From Thysanoteuthis rhombus (Eukaryota; Mollusca; Cephalopoda; Oegopsida; Thysanoteuthidae): 64,000 nt of DNA. The stretch lies in contig OY735206.1 of assembly GCA_963457665.1 (NCBI GenBank), positions 54,259,984 through 54,323,983 on the forward strand, read 5' to 3'. The translations under genes were made by a program, and so were the position numbers. How positions within the stretch are numbered: the first letter of the stretch is position 1; each line of letters begins with the position of its first letter. Positions 21,961 through 35,149 of this stretch are shown piece by piece. A model generated the notes under the pieces. That model did no database searches. It worked only from the letters and a program-made list of their open reading frames with translations, and was not told where the DNA came from.

Positions 21961-21999
21961 AAAGTGAGGGGATTCCTGAACAATAGTTGTTCGGAAATA

Positions 22000-23180
22000 T
22001 TTCGTCAATCACTAGTGTCAAAAGCTATCGATAAAGCTGCAGTTCTTTGGACAAATCCAAGAGGATATTTTCAATACGACCTTTCATGATAGCTTGAAGA
22101 TTTGGGATTAAAGTCAGGAGAATTTCCTGGTCACCTGTCAAATCCATCTTTCTGGGGAAAAAAACACAAGCTTTTCTAAACTTTGAAGACTTTCCAAAGA
22201 TATTAGAAACCATTAACTAATACTGTCACCAAACATACCAAAATAGGGTTTCTTCAGTCTTTTCTTCAAGTTTATTCTTAAAAAAAAAATTTTAAAAAAA
22301 TAATAGAATTCCTTATTTGGCATGTTTTCTTTTGGTTTCGAAAAGAATGTTCCAGGAATTTTTAAAATTAATATTCAGAATAAAAGGTGACAAGATATTA
22401 GTTCTTTATAAGCGTGTCATGAATACATCCTTGAAGTTATTTTTATCCCTTTTGTTAGAAAATCGACTGTTTTTCTTTTTCAGGGATAAATTTAGAAAAG
22501 AATGTTATACATTTAGATTTCTTCTCACGACTATCTATGATTAGTAATGAGTAGAAATTTATATTTAGGCAAACGTGAGAACCACTGAAGAACAAAAAAA
22601 TGTCGTTGTGTTCCGCATCGTGACCAAAAATAACGGCTTCTCTCATTCTTTTTTTTAATGCTATTCGCACACCCACTGATTATGGGCGACAATTCAAGAT
22701 TGAAAACGAGAAATAATTGATTTGTTTTCGCATTCTTAATATGTCTGCCTTAGGTTGTTGTATAAACAGATCGACATTAAAAATTTAAATAGCCTACCTT
22801 TTTTTTATTTATAGACCATAGACTACCTGAATGACAAACACGCTTGTCTTTAAGGTGCGGGGAGAATATTTTTAACCTGTACGGAGGAAGCCGCTTATTG
22901 CGATCATTTTGCCATAGAGCCGCCAATCTATTCTCTTCTCACTAGATTCAGTGAGATCTCAACCATTTAAGCGACAGATGAAAAAGAAAAGGAGGTTAAT
23001 ATGAATATGCTGATAAAAATACCTTCAGTGACCACTGAAATGTTTTTGTCTATTTCATTTACTTTTACAGTTGGTGTGTTGCGAAAGTCAAATATATTTC
23101 TTAGTGTGCCGTCATTATATACAACAAAGTTTGAGAACCATTTGTTCAACACTTGCGCTGCATAGTCTTTATCATACTTT
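22000..23180. other. Intronic stretch with one short shared motif
   Basis: Mostly unrecognised sequence. GAAGCCGCTTATTGCGATCA plus TTTT at 22887-22910 is repeated exactly at 45281-45304; both read E-A-A-Y-C-D-H-F in one frame. Confidence 0.5.
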
Positions 23181-23186
23181 TTAAAA

Positions 23187-23266
<80 letters not shown>
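23187..23266. repeat. (CT)n-(AT)n compound microsatellite
   Basis: CT run to 23202, then about 64 bp of AT dinucleotide. Confidence 0.95.
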
Positions 23267-23269
<3 letters not shown>

Positions 23270-23907
23270 ACTAGTACTCAGTGAGCGCATAATCAAGGTA
23301 ACGCCAGGTCTTTCATCTCATGCCCCAGTTCTTCTCTCATCCTATGCCTGCATCGTTTCATTCTCTCCCTTATCCATTCCAATCTTAGTTTCTCGTCCAC
23401 ATTTCTTTTTCATCTAAGTGTTACATTAACAAAGATCAGTTCGATTTGCAGAAATCCTACCACCTCAGTGAACTACCTAACTCTCCGTTCTCCATTCTCT
23501 CTTCCTACCCTCTTATTGAATTACCTTACTCCCCTCTCTTTCCTCTGTCTCTCTCTCTCTCTCTCTTCCTGCTCCTTGGTTGAACTACCATACTTTCTTC
23601 TCTGTCCTCTCTCTTCCCGCTTTCTTATCAAACTACCCAACTTTCTGTTCTGCTCCCTCTCTTCCTACCCTCTACCTTTCACTTCCATTATTACTGGAAA
23701 CGTAATATTTGAATGCAGGTAGGAACAAGCAGAATAATACTATTGATAAACAACCTCACAAATCAATAAGAAACCCAAGAAATTAATACGAAATCTATTT
23801 TTATATCTTTGATCTATTCGAAATAAAGTGTTTGGGACCGACCGATTTGGATATGATTTAAAATACACCTAATATCTACTTGTCGGGCTTCGGACTTGCT
23901 GATGCAA

Positions 23908-23908
<1 letters not shown>

Positions 23909-23961
<53 letters not shown>
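23909..23961. repeat. (TA)n microsatellite
   Basis: About 53 bp of pure TA. Confidence 0.95.
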
Positions 23962-23964
<3 letters not shown>

Positions 23965-24648
23965 CAACAACAATCACCAAAACTTCACACAACGGCTGCA
24001 CGAGAGAAACCCTGGTATGCGCACAAAATGTCACCGTCAGCCACTTGTGGAATGACTGCCGTTCCTACGTCCTTCTTGTTAAATGTTACCCCTGTTGTCG
24101 CTGCTACTGCTGCTGCTGCTGCTGCTACTGCTTTAGTTGACTTTGAGACGATCACAGCCGAACTTTCACGGTCAACCTCCACTTGGCAGAAAGGAGACGT
24201 AAGTTTCAAAAATAACTCTGACACCGTCGAGATAAAATAGAGATCTGGTTGCACCCAGATGTTATCTACTGCGACGCGTTTTTCTATGCGTGCAGTTAAC
24301 GCAAAACATTTTTTGCTTACAAAAAAAAAGAAGGTCTATAACGAGGGACGTGTGAAAAGATAGCTAATGGAAAGCTCCAGCAGTCGATGATAGGAATAGC
24401 CAACTTTAACAAGTAATAAGATTGATAACCGAGTAAGAAGCTAGTTTGAAATAGATTGTTCTCTTCTTGCAGGTGGCACTAGAGGAACAGTCATTGTATA
24501 TGGAGAAAAAGATGGTTACAGTCTATGGCCACCCTATTACAAGAGGGTCTATTTTAACTCTAAGTCCATTACATAGGACGTTAAGTCAGGGCCATTTGGT
24601 TTGTATTCCTGAGTACTACGGCTGATATGCAAGGTATGTCCAGGGAGG

Positions 24649-24650
<2 letters not shown>

Positions 24651-24695
<45 letters not shown>
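24651..24695. repeat. (AT)n microsatellite
   Basis: About 45 bp of pure AT. Confidence 0.95.
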
Positions 24696-24697
<2 letters not shown>

Positions 24698-25164
24698 ATG
24701 CAAGCGTCATCGAGGATTGAAAAGATGGCATTGGCTTTCAGTAAACAATTCTCATTGTGAATTGACCAATAACGTAAAGTTTCAGGAATTCAAATATCCA
24801 TTCGTTTTATACCATTGGTATTTAAGGCGCATGCACGAACAAAATGAAGCAATACTATTCCTAATGTTATTCATCAGTTTTCAAGAAAATCGTACATAAC
24901 AATCTAGAAAAGCTAGTCTTATTCTCTGGTGAATACACACAGTCTTGAACTGGACCTATTTGCTAACACTTCATGCTCTTTCCGTCTGAAGGTCTTTAGA
25001 ATATTGGAAGGTTGAACTTTTATTACGAAATTTTACGAATAAATTACAGGAGAGATTCAACAAAACGACTTACTTTTTATCATTCAGATATGACAAAGGT
25101 TTGAGATCAAATATGAATGCTGCTCCACGTTGAATAAAGTTCATATTTAAGGAATTATGATTAG

Positions 25165-25620
25165 ACCAAAAGATCTGGTTAGTCACTCTCAATAGAAACC
25201 CTTTCGTGACCAACTTCTTTTAGCAGTATGCGTTGTCGGTGATGATCAATTAAAAAAATTGTAAAAGAGGTGATCAATGAATAAATTACTTTTCTCGCTT
25301 TTTGTTGGGATGTGATCACTAGAAAAGTTCGAATTTTTCAGAAAACAAGCGAGAGTTCTGCTTAACACAAACTAAGGGACCAATTGATCATGAACTTATA
25401 TTGTAAACTGATTTTTCAATAAACAAACGACCCATTTTTCTATACATAGTAAGGGGTAAATTTCAAATTTCAGGCCCTCCACCTCCTTGGTGTGGCCTGT
25501 ACACGTGATCCAAACATCCACATATATGTACATACAGAGCCAACCAGACTGACTTGAAAATTGAGGAAACCTATGTTGACAACTCTAGTGACAGTATTTC
25601 TTGACGGTTTCCGATTAATG
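25165..25620 (+). repeat. Dispersed repeat family D, copy 1 (possible LINE 3' region)
   Basis: GATCTGGTTAGTCA, GACCAACTTCTTTTAGCAG, GGTGATCAATGAATAAATTA, GATCACTAGAA and CTTGAAAATTGAGGAAACCT occur in the same order at 62940-63265. A shorter part occurs at 41385-41530. At 62940 the repeat directly follows a reverse-transcriptase remnant, so the family may be the 3' end of a LINE. Confidence 0.65.
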
Positions 25621-26215
25621 GTTCATGGTTAGCCCAAGAAAGCTATGTAACACCGAATAGCTTAAAATGCATATTTATTTATTCACACATTGGTACACCT
25701 ACAAGCATATACACATTAATACATACTTATGAATATAGATACAAACACTACAGCATATCAGAACACGTAGGTACTTGATTTTATTTTGATAGCAAAGTTG
25801 TCGCGGCAGGCACCATAGCTGCAAACAGAGAACGTACTGCGTAGATAAGCCTAGCATTTGGAAGTTGGATGATGGAGATGGTGATGTTTACTGAATGTTA
25901 ACAGAACACCATCAGCAGCCGTAGCAGTAATGGATTGGAGGTAAATAGTAGAAACCGTACTATTATTGTACAGCGAAGTAAACACAGTTTTTTTTTTTTT
26001 TTTTGCTAGCATATAGCAGCAAATGACGAGGTTGCTTGAAGACATTACGCAATAGCAATTTTCATAAGAGCACACTAAGTGGGCAGTGCATATACATGCG
26101 TTGAAGTCCCGGGGGGGGGGGTTAGAGATATTTAATTACGCTAAGAATTCGGTCAGGCGCGTGTCTTAATATACTAACGATTTTATCTTAATCAAGATTT
26201 TAAAACAAACCTTCC

Positions 26216-26218
<3 letters not shown>

Positions 26219-26256
<38 letters not shown>

Positions 26257-26290
26257 ACACACTCTCTCTCTCTCTCTCACACACACACAA
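26219..26290. repeat. (CT)n-(CA)n microsatellite
   Basis: CT array interrupted by AACACA, ending in a short CA run. Confidence 0.9.
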
Positions 26291-26299
26291 GTATAGAGG

Positions 26300-27090
26300 G
26301 ATGGACATTTTTTCCTCTTGGCAGAGATAGAAGTATCGAGTGGCTGAATCTGGTCTATGGATCTGCAAATAGCTGAGTGCTAGAGTCGCACTTACCCAAT
26401 TTTTTCCAGGTGCAATCTATTTTTAGCGACAGGACTTGTGGTATCAAAACGATAATACGACAGAACAAAGGCATAGTGTATTGGACATACACGCACGCAC
26501 ACACATACAATTACATACATACACGTATAACATAGAAAGATATGCATGTGCGTATATAGCTTATCTACAAGTGTATGCATACGTATGTGAGAATATATGT
26601 TAGTATGAGAAAAAAAAAGTTCGCCACTTGGTACGTAGTTATCAGCTGAATTTTAATCGGAAAATTTCATTCTATAACGCAAGATCATGTTATCAATGAA
26701 AAAAAAGGTGGATAAAGTGCATTGACAAAGGAGATTATCATAGAGAATATATATTTGTAAAGTAAAATGAGTGTGTGTGGGAGTGTATGTGTGTTATTTG
26801 TATCGTTATATTTATGCATACGCATAGCCTATTTTCATTGTCCTTGGTTGCAAAGGATAATACGTGGGCTGTGGTTCTAAATATGCTTATAAGGATGGGA
26901 CATGTGTAGTTTTCCCCATCCCACATTCTAGTTTGCGTTGCCTGAATGATGCAGGAGATGATGGTGCTCCAGAGAGTGGGGAACGTGTGGAGTTATCTTG
27001 AAGTATTCCCTCCACTGGATCCAAAGACGACAAGATTAACTTGACCACTTAGGAATTCCACAGTATTATTTTGAACATCTAGCTTGAAGA
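26300..27090. other. Intronic stretch without recognised elements
   Basis: Unique sequence with a short CA/TA-rich tract near 26485-26530 and a GT-rich block near 26770-26795. Confidence 0.4.
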
Positions 27091-27316
27091 CATAGTTCCC
27101 TCTAAGCGGCGCACGCGCGCGCAAACATACATATTTTGCAACCAGCGCACAAAGGAAATAAAATGCGCACTAAAGTTTTCATATTCTGCAGATAGCTTAC
27201 CGATTTTCTATCTAAAGAATATTGATTCGCTGTGTCGAATTCCTAAGTGCGCATAAACTTTTGTCACCGGAAACAAATTTGCAAACACTGATCCCTACGA
27301 ATTAGAGAGAACATTG
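27091..27316 (+). mobile_element. Small TIR element (about 226 bp)
   Basis: The left end CATAGTTCCCTCTAAGC and the right end, reverse complement CAATGTTCTCTCTAATTC, are imperfect inverted repeats. The interior is rich in GCGCAC words (GCGCACGCGCGCG, CAGCGCAC, TGCGCAC). Termini with GTTCCCTCTAA are known from short non-autonomous DNA transposons in many animals. I could not confirm a target duplication. Confidence 0.5.
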
Positions 27317-27319
27317 AAG

Positions 27320-28930
27320 TACGGAAAAAGAAGGATCCACATAGGGGTGGGACCGGGAGAACCCATGGCTGGCTACACGTTCCAAGCCGTAACCCTTGGC
27401 CGACAATGCGTTTCGAGCCACCATTCTTCCTCTGCTTAAGGAGTACCCTTTGACAGCTTTCTGCTGGTAACGACGAAGTGTGAAACCAAGTATGCCAATC
27501 GTGTCACGACATTGAATTGGACGCGATACGCAAATTTGGTATCCATATCAGACAAACAATATATTCTTCCACTTCGTCAATATAATAAGGCATTTTCCAC
27601 CTTAGACTGCTTTATACAGGATGTTGTTCAATTGCCAAAACTCAAGGAGTGTGTATGGAGGGGGTAGTCAAGTTCAAATGGCCACTCTAGGAGAGAGGAC
27701 GCTAAAGTGACCCGAAAAAACAAAAACAAAAAAAACAACAAACAAACAAACAAACAACGTTATGTACTTGAATTCAATAAATGAATGAATAAATAAACAA
27801 GTCTTCGGTTTTATAGGCAGCTATAATCAACTCGATACACCCAACTGGAAACTGAACGGCGGTGCATCCGTCACGAGTGCACAGAGCAAAATTGCACAAA
27901 TGCATGTATATATGAACGCATGCCATTTTTCGAGGAAGACAGACACATACATATAGTACACACCCGTTAACTCGAGGCGAGGCGAGGCATTCCACAACAC
28001 CCCCACCCCCTTTCTCCCTTCCCCCCCATCATCATCCCCCCCTCCTCTACAACCACTTCTGAAGTTCGAGCATCATCTTTGGCAATCGTCAGACTCATGT
28101 GATCCAGCCACATTTCCAGAAAGGAAGGCAGTGCCTTATTGGCACTCTGTCTACGTTCACGTGTACCCTAGCCTCACGTGTCTGACCGACATCTACCAGC
28201 TGAGGCAGAAGGGTGGTGGCTCCGATTGCCTACCAACCCTCATAGCTATATGCAGTCGCTCCACTTGCATCGACTCTGAACTCCTCCTCTTCCTTCCACT
28301 ATTCCTAGAAAATCGCCTTTTTTTTCACCATCACTGGAGCGAGTGCAGCAACGACCAACAAACAAACAAGCAACAGGCGGAGCCATGTAATATTGAATAT
28401 GATAATAGTAATACAAAAAAAAAATACCTAATTTTTAGCTCTTTTTTTCTCACATTCTGGAACTCAGCTAATAAAACGTACATGCAATTACAATATACTT
28501 TTAAAAAGGCAACTTTGAACCGACCCCCTTGAATGGCCATTTGAACATCATTCCCACCAAGTTATGGCCATTAAACACCCCCCTACAGCAGACTAAAGGG
28601 GAGAAATAGTTTATTTTATCAAGTTTGAGAAAATATTGTTCACTCAAATGAATTGATACCTGAATTTGTCTTTAGTTTTTGCAATCAAACATGCCCCTGA
28701 ACCAGTCTTGCATGGATATGATAAATGACCCTAGAATAACCCTCTGGACCCTTTTACCCCTCACTTTTTTTTCTTTTAGTACACTTGATTGCCCCTCTAT
28801 CCAGAAGTAGTAGTAGATATGAATCACACAAGCTTTCTGATTCACTTCAGTAGTCAATAAATTACGTATATACTAAAGCACTTACAGACAGTAGCAATCA
28901 GAAGCGCGCCCCCACACGACACTCGCACTT
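27320..28930. other. Intronic stretch without recognised elements
   Basis: Somewhat GC-richer to about 27560, then unique sequence with A and C homopolymers. Open frames here (for example 28131-28529 plus) show no domain. Confidence 0.4.
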
Positions 28931-28946
28931 CACGTCTAAATATACA

Positions 28947-29239
28947 CAGGTATCTAACGTTTTCTGTTTTTCCGCTTAACGCCAAAAAATAGCGGTCAGT
29001 GAGTTGTTATAGAGGCAGCGCATATTCTATTTCTCCCTGTCCTGCACTTCAGTCTCCTGTACCTCCCACCACCCCAACATCAGACGGCTCAGCATAACAT
29101 ACCATCATCATCATCAATTGGGGGGGGACGCAGGAAAATTTCCCCGATCTTAATTGATGGTGATTGCTTCACCGTTTGACGCTATTTCGGCTTACAAGAG
29201 GTTTTGAGCACTCCACTCTCGGATTGTGAAGGAAACCTG
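28947..29239 (+). mobile_element. TIR-type MITE family A, copy 2 (complete)
   Basis: It starts CAGGTATCTAACG and ends GGAAACCTG followed by TA, so the ends are inverted (CAGGT.T). Internally TTTTTCCGCTTAACGCCA and, near the right end, CCGTTTGACGCTATTTCGGC are again roughly complementary, making a foldback. TTATAGAGGCAGCGCA is shared with the copies at 10258 and 52137. Confidence 0.65.
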
Positions 29240-30185
29240 TATTGTAGCCAGAGGATTCACTGGGTAGTTAGTCTCCTTCCTTCTCTTCTACCAAAATCTA
29301 CATCAAATTAACACAGATGTAAACAATGTACGCATGCTTGCTTATACAGCACGCTCTTTAAGGCGTAGAGAGCATTTTCCGTCTAAAAATATTGTAGTGC
29401 TCCTTGTCAAACTCAAGTCCAAATTGAAGACTCAAGTTGACCTTGTTTTACCAAAGTAACAATAAGAACAAACCTCACCTAACTTCGAGATGTAATCTCT
29501 TCAGTTTGTCAGTCCCGTCACACTAAACCGAAAAATTCCTACATATCTACGAAAGTGTTTTTTGAATACATGGAGGGAGTTATTCCTTTTCTTTCGCCCT
29601 TGAAAATCAACCTTTAAAAATAAGCTTTTATTACAAACAGTACCATTATTGAGGGCGTTAAGGATAAATTGACACTCAACAGCCGATTGTTTTGTCTGTC
29701 CCAAGCCAGTTGCAACGTCCACATCTCTTCTTTTAGGAAATCATCCCATTGAGAATTTCTAAACCTTGGTAGGTCTGAAACTAGTCGTTCTGATATTGGA
29801 CCAAGAACATATGGAAGAAACTTTAAATTCGAAAGATCAACGGGTCTTGACTTCAGTGTTCAAACCCGTTTTGATCCAAGCTTCATTTCTTTCTTCTTTT
29901 TTTTTCAATAATCAATGTTATATTGTTATTAGCGAGTAATAATGAAATTAAGACGTCGTTTTATTGTCGGAATAATTCAGGATCTGATCTGTCCATCGGC
30001 TTACACACCGATCATTTTAACTTTAGCCAGTGGCTTTTTACGGGTTCGAATTGCACACTTTTGTTGCTACTTAATCTATGGCTACGGGAGAAGTGGATTC
30101 CACTCCTGGTTTTAAATTTAGAATCGGCCGTTCTCATAGATGGTTGCCAACAAATGCTAGAGGATCCAATTATTTACTTTAGTGA

Positions 30186-30290
30186 GGACGGGGATATGGA
30201 TTCATGCGTTTCCCAAGGGCGTCATTCCGAAATGAAGGCAAACAGCCTCGGTCTAAATTTGAACTCGGCTCGCCGATTCCACTTCTCTTT
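30186..30290 (+). repeat. Dispersed repeat family C, copy 2
   Basis: GGATATGGATTCATGCGTTT, CCCAAGGGCGTCATTCCGAA and TTGAACTCGGCTCGCCGATT match the family. Overlapping open frames on both strands are incidental. Confidence 0.65.
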
Positions 30291-30439
30291 CCGTCATGGT
30301 GGAAAGGATTCCCTTCAAATGCTGAAGATTCTATTTTGATAAATTCTTTGCAGGAACACAAAAATGTAAATAACAGACAAGAAAACCAAAGATATATAAA
30401 AGAAAAGTTGGTGCAAGCAACAGACCAACTTAGGAGTGG

Positions 30440-31090
30440 GCATTAGTAAGGGTAAGGAAAGGTAGATATGAGAAAAAAAAGAGAGGACGACACTCGAAAC
30501 GGGGGTGTTATGTAGGAAGAAACGGAGAGAAAGAACGGAGACACAGAGGGTGGGAAAGACAGAGAGAGAGAGAGCGATATATATAGCGAGAATGGATGAT
30601 TTGGAAGAGAAAGGAAAGAAGGGACAATAAAAAGCGAAGAAAGAAGAGGGCGCAAATCGATGAATACAGAGAGAGAGACAGAGAGTGAGGATAGAAGGGA
30701 GAAGAAATAGAGAGGAATAGATAGTAAAAATGTAATTTGGAAAAAATGGTAGAGAGAGAGAGAAAGATGTGAAGAAAAAAATGACTAGCAAAAGAAAAGA
30801 AGCCGTTGGAATGTGTGGAAAATCGACAGAGAAAGAGGAGGAGCGTAAAAAAAAAAAGATAGATTAAAAGAAAAAAAAAAGGAGGACAAAAGTGAAGGGA
30901 GTAGAAGCAGGAGGCGAATTGTGTGGGTTGGACAAGCGCACGTGTCAGAAAACCTGATTGTCTGGCCTTGACACTGAATGGAGGCAGCAACGGAGCACAA
31001 CACAACACCCAGTTAAAAGAGAGAGAGAGAGAGTGAGAGAGAGAGAGACACACACACACAAACACACAGAGAGAAAGAGGGGGAAACGAC
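30440..31090 (+). repeat. Long purine-biased tract
   Basis: About 650 bp in which the plus strand is dominated by A and G (GAGAGA, GGAAAG, AGAAAA words), with short mixed interruptions near 30900-31015. From about 31100 to 31255 the bias flips to pyrimidine (CTCTCTTT, TTTTTTCTTC). Open frames rich in Ser, Leu and Phe on the minus strand are products of this bias. Confidence 0.75.
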
Positions 31091-31299
31091 TCATTTCGTT
31101 TTTCCGCTTTTCAATTTCTCTTCTCTCTTTCCTCAACTTTTTTTTTCTTCTGTTCTCTCTTTATCTCTCTTTTCTGTTTGCCATATTACGAATCAGACTT
31201 TTTTTCTTTTAGAGAAGATCTCTCTTCTCCCTCTCTCTCTCTCTCTCTCCAGCGAAAAACTGCAACGCAAATCTTTCAGATGATTGTCTACACTAATAG

Positions 31300-33800
31300 T
31301 AATAGTAGTAGTGCTCGCCTCCCAGACCCAACCCACCCCCACACACCTAAACTTACAGTTCGATTGACCGAGGACCCTCAGAACCTTTCAGACTTGGCCT
31401 TTTCTTTCTCTTTACAAAAAAACCCCCAAAACAAAGGTGGATAAAAATGATAAGGAAAGAGTGAATACGACGCAGATTTTTTTTTCCATCCATTCACGGA
31501 ATTTTCTCTCCGATGTAAACAATGCTTGAACGGTAGCGAAACTATACACTCAGTACATAAACGTTTGGATGCCACATGCTAGTAAGAGAAGGAGAAAAAA
31601 TGCTATGGGCGTAACAAAACACGTTACAACATGTTAAGTACAAGTGACCCCCACTATGTATAGGAGTTGAATGTATAATTGATTGTATGAGATATTGTGA
31701 CAAAGTCAATTAGTAAAAAAAATCCGGTGTCTAGACCCCCCTCTGAGGCCCTCCCACAAGTTAAAGTGCAAATTAAGATAAAAACAATACAAATATTCAA
31801 GTAATTGGTGGTCATCTTTTGTTTGAACCTTCCTTGCTATTCTTATTTAAGGTAAAGTGTTCACCTGGTCTAATATTCTAATGACGTATTTTTATAGGTT
31901 GACATTTTTTTAAGGTTTGGATTGGGTTCATAAAGTACAAATAATTAGCAAATAAAAATTTTGATTTGAAAATTCCGTATGTTATTTCCCAAAGGGAGTT
32001 TTGACCTACTCTTGAAAAAACAACTTGGTAGTATACATACCCTATTGCTAGAAATTAAAGCTGACTTTTCTTTGTTTTCTTTTAAGGGAAGTAATTAATT
32101 TTTTTTAAAATTTAAATCTGAAACTTGCTACAGACGATAAATCGATGTGGGACCAGCCCGGATATGTAATACCGATAATTCATATCACAAGTAACATAAC
32201 GTACATAGAGTCTAAGACATTTAGCATTTACACTTGAACCTAAGTCAAGGTATTTTTTATCAAGACAGGCATGAGAGGGAGAGATTTATTTGCATCTACA
32301 CTACTAAAGGAAAATTTTGACATGTTCGTTCATTTAATGTGGGTATTATTGGTCCCATCATCTGATACGGGAATGGGAATGACAACAAGTCACTTCTTCA
32401 ACATCTTTCTCCAGAAATGCCAGAGGTATCACAATGGTAATTACAGTTTTCTGTTGCCCAAGTAAATTATGTTAGGTGTGTGCTCCGTGCCTTTTAAAAA
32501 CATATTAAATACAAGTTACAAATTTGGAAACAGGTTTTCTGCTGGGAAACTTAACACACACCTGAACTTTACGACGAAGAATTGAGTCAATGGGGCTAAA
32601 ATATAAGAATGTGTGTCTGTTGATAGTAAAGAAATATAGGTCTTCACTAGAGGTATACAATACATGTCTTGAACCATACTTATTCACCATTTGATAATTC
32701 GTTGGAATTTTAAGTTTGCTGATCTTTATGGGCGAGTTGAGATAAAAAATAAGATAGTCTCTTTTCTGAGATAAGTTTCACCTCTTTTTTCTAGGCCACA
32801 AATGTTTTTATATTCTAATCAATTGTTGTTCTCAGAAAACACGTTTGTTAACATTGTGTTTGAAATGATAAGAAATAGAACTCTTACGCAATTAAAGTTA
32901 AAAACAATGGTAGAAAATTATTCAACTATTCAGGTTGTACATTCATTTGAAAGTGAGGCTAGGTTCAGTGGGGTTCAGTTGAATTTAAGTGCAAATTAGG
33001 ACAAAAAATGTCAACTGGACAGAAATTTTAATCACATTTACTGATTTATGTTTTCTTCAGGATAAGACAAAACCCCCTTGAACAAAACTTTGTGGTGGTG
33101 TTATCCTTGAATTATTTTTGGATGCCAAAAAAAAAAAAAAAAAAAAAGACTTTTAAAATTAGAATATGAAGCCAGGTGAATACTTTTTCCTTAAGGAAAA
33201 ATTTATAAAAAGGTAAAAAAATTTAATACTGTCACCAATAACTTAAATTTTTCTCATGGGGAGTTTTGTCCTATACTCATTTTCTTCAGGAAAATGACAG
33301 GACAACATTAAAATGTCTCTTCACTAAAATGTGCAATAAGAAAAAAAATGAGTGATTAATAATTTAAAACCAATAAAACAGCAGTAATTAAAATATATAA
33401 ATTCAAGAACATTTTGGAAATTTCTATATGATTATCCAGTAAACTTTGCTAAAATCTTTTGTTTCTTCTATTAGTTTTCCATCACCAAGATGTGTGTCCA
33501 GATATTAACGACTGCTACTCACCATAGTTGAATGTTTTTCCCCCGATAGCTTCAGTGAAAATGAAAGCTAAAATGTAAAGTGCCTAGACTTATATTCATT
33601 CTGTCCAACCGTGTGAATAGTCTCTTAAAACTGTTTTTATTGACAGCTTTAAATTAAAGCCAACAGCAGCTAAGAAAAGCAGGGCATGTGAAAGTTGATG
33701 GCTATTTTAGTCAGGGCACTGCCAGATTTAGGAATGACGAAGATAAATTAATGTGTTTTCCTCTCACACATACATACAGAAACAAGCAGTGAATATTCGC
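31300..33800. other. Intronic stretch without recognised elements
   Basis: AT-rich unique sequence with A homopolymers (for example 33127-33147). No exon with both splice sites and no repeat family could be supported. Confidence 0.4.
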
Positions 33801-34359
33801 ATTCTCGCACATAAATAGGTGCGTACAGGCCCACATTCATACATATACCTGTATATCCATTCATTTCATCTTTTCAAGGTCTATTGTAGGATAACAAAAC
33901 TTTTCTTTCTATTTTTAAACCCAAGATGTTTCTCGGATACCTGTTTTTACTCCTGGAATTCTAAAATTAGAAACAGTCTTAAAGGTATATATATATATAG
34001 ACTATCCCACGGTTAAGAGTTTGTATAAATAAACATGCTTTAATAGAGGTTCAAACATACTCAAGTTCATAAACATAGAAATACATAAATAAACAAATGA
34101 CGAAAGACTTAAAAATACATCAATATAATAGAGGCCAAGAAAAACACACACTAGCACATAAACACTCCTACTTTAATTTTACTCATTCTTGGTTTTTGTT
34201 CTTGAACACATACTAACAGTAGAGGATTTTTTACGTTCTATAAATTGTACACCTAAGTATAAACTTGATTTTTAGTGTGTAACATATACAATGTCATCAT
34301 AAACAGTCATAAGGGTATACATAGATTATCCCATCATATATGATATACACTTCCCCCCT

Positions 34360-34361
<2 letters not shown>

Positions 34362-34454
<93 letters not shown>

Positions 34455-34456
34455 TA
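34362..34456. repeat. (AT)n-(AC)n-(AT)n compound microsatellite
   Basis: AT array, short AC array, then AT again. It sits between two TATA-rich repeat edges (33983-34000 and 34823-34843). Confidence 0.9.
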
Positions 34457-34599
34457 CACATACAAGCAGAAGTACCTGATCTTGCCTGGGTTTCAAAATA
34501 TCTAAAATGGATGCTATCACAAGAGAACACAATACCTTGCATCAATCGATATGAAAGGATGCTAGCAATCAACAATTGGTCCCAGAATGTTGAATCTAT

Positions 34600-34665
34600 C
34601 ATGCCCTTAGGAAAGGCATAAATCCATCTCTCTGCCAAGCTATGGGTATTGCCATGCAGGATGAA
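34600..34665 (-). repeat. Dispersed repeat family C, copy 4 (inverted, short)
   Basis: On the minus strand GAGAGATGGATTTATGCCTT followed by TCCTAAGGGCAT matches the copies at 16291 and 43794. Confidence 0.55.
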
Positions 34666-35149
34666 GTGATTGACACCATTTCAGGTGTTTGCTGCCCCAA
34701 GTCTATTTGACATATCGTTAATTGGAGCCAAGGCAGAGAAACCTGTAATATATGGAGCCTGTGCAAGATGTATACAACCAAGAACACAAACATTTGCCGG
34801 CATAATATTAATATATCTGTAGTGTGAATATATATATATATAAGGGGGAGAGGGGCATGTTTCTTATGTAGGTACATTGGCCTACCGATAAATTTTTTGG
34901 TACCTCAGCAGCAGTTGTTACTAACATCTTCTGGAGGAAACCTCTCTTAGCAAGCTCTTTGACAAAATTTTTTCATCAGCCTTGAGGAAGCTACAAGTTC
35001 TCCAAACTGAATTTTGTGATTTAAGGTATCAAAAGTCAATTTTGTAATTTCCACTTATCCTAGAAGCAACGTTTGCTCGAGTTGTCAATTGAAAAGTCAA
35101 ACAAGAAGTCTCAGAGGAAAAGAGCAATGAAGACATAAAAAAAAATATA

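Noticed and set aside
28131-28529. 133-codon plus-strand open frame with several Cys and Leu
   Set aside because: No domain, no splice signals, ends in A-rich low-complexity sequence; a chance frame.
30041-30055. GGGTTCGAATTGC, a tRNA B-box-like word
   Set aside because: No A box at the right distance and no acceptor or anticodon stem could be drawn, so no tRNA is called.
29923-30446. Overlapping open frames of 60-138 codons on both strands
   Set aside because: They overlap repeat family C, lack any recognisable domain and change frame between copies.
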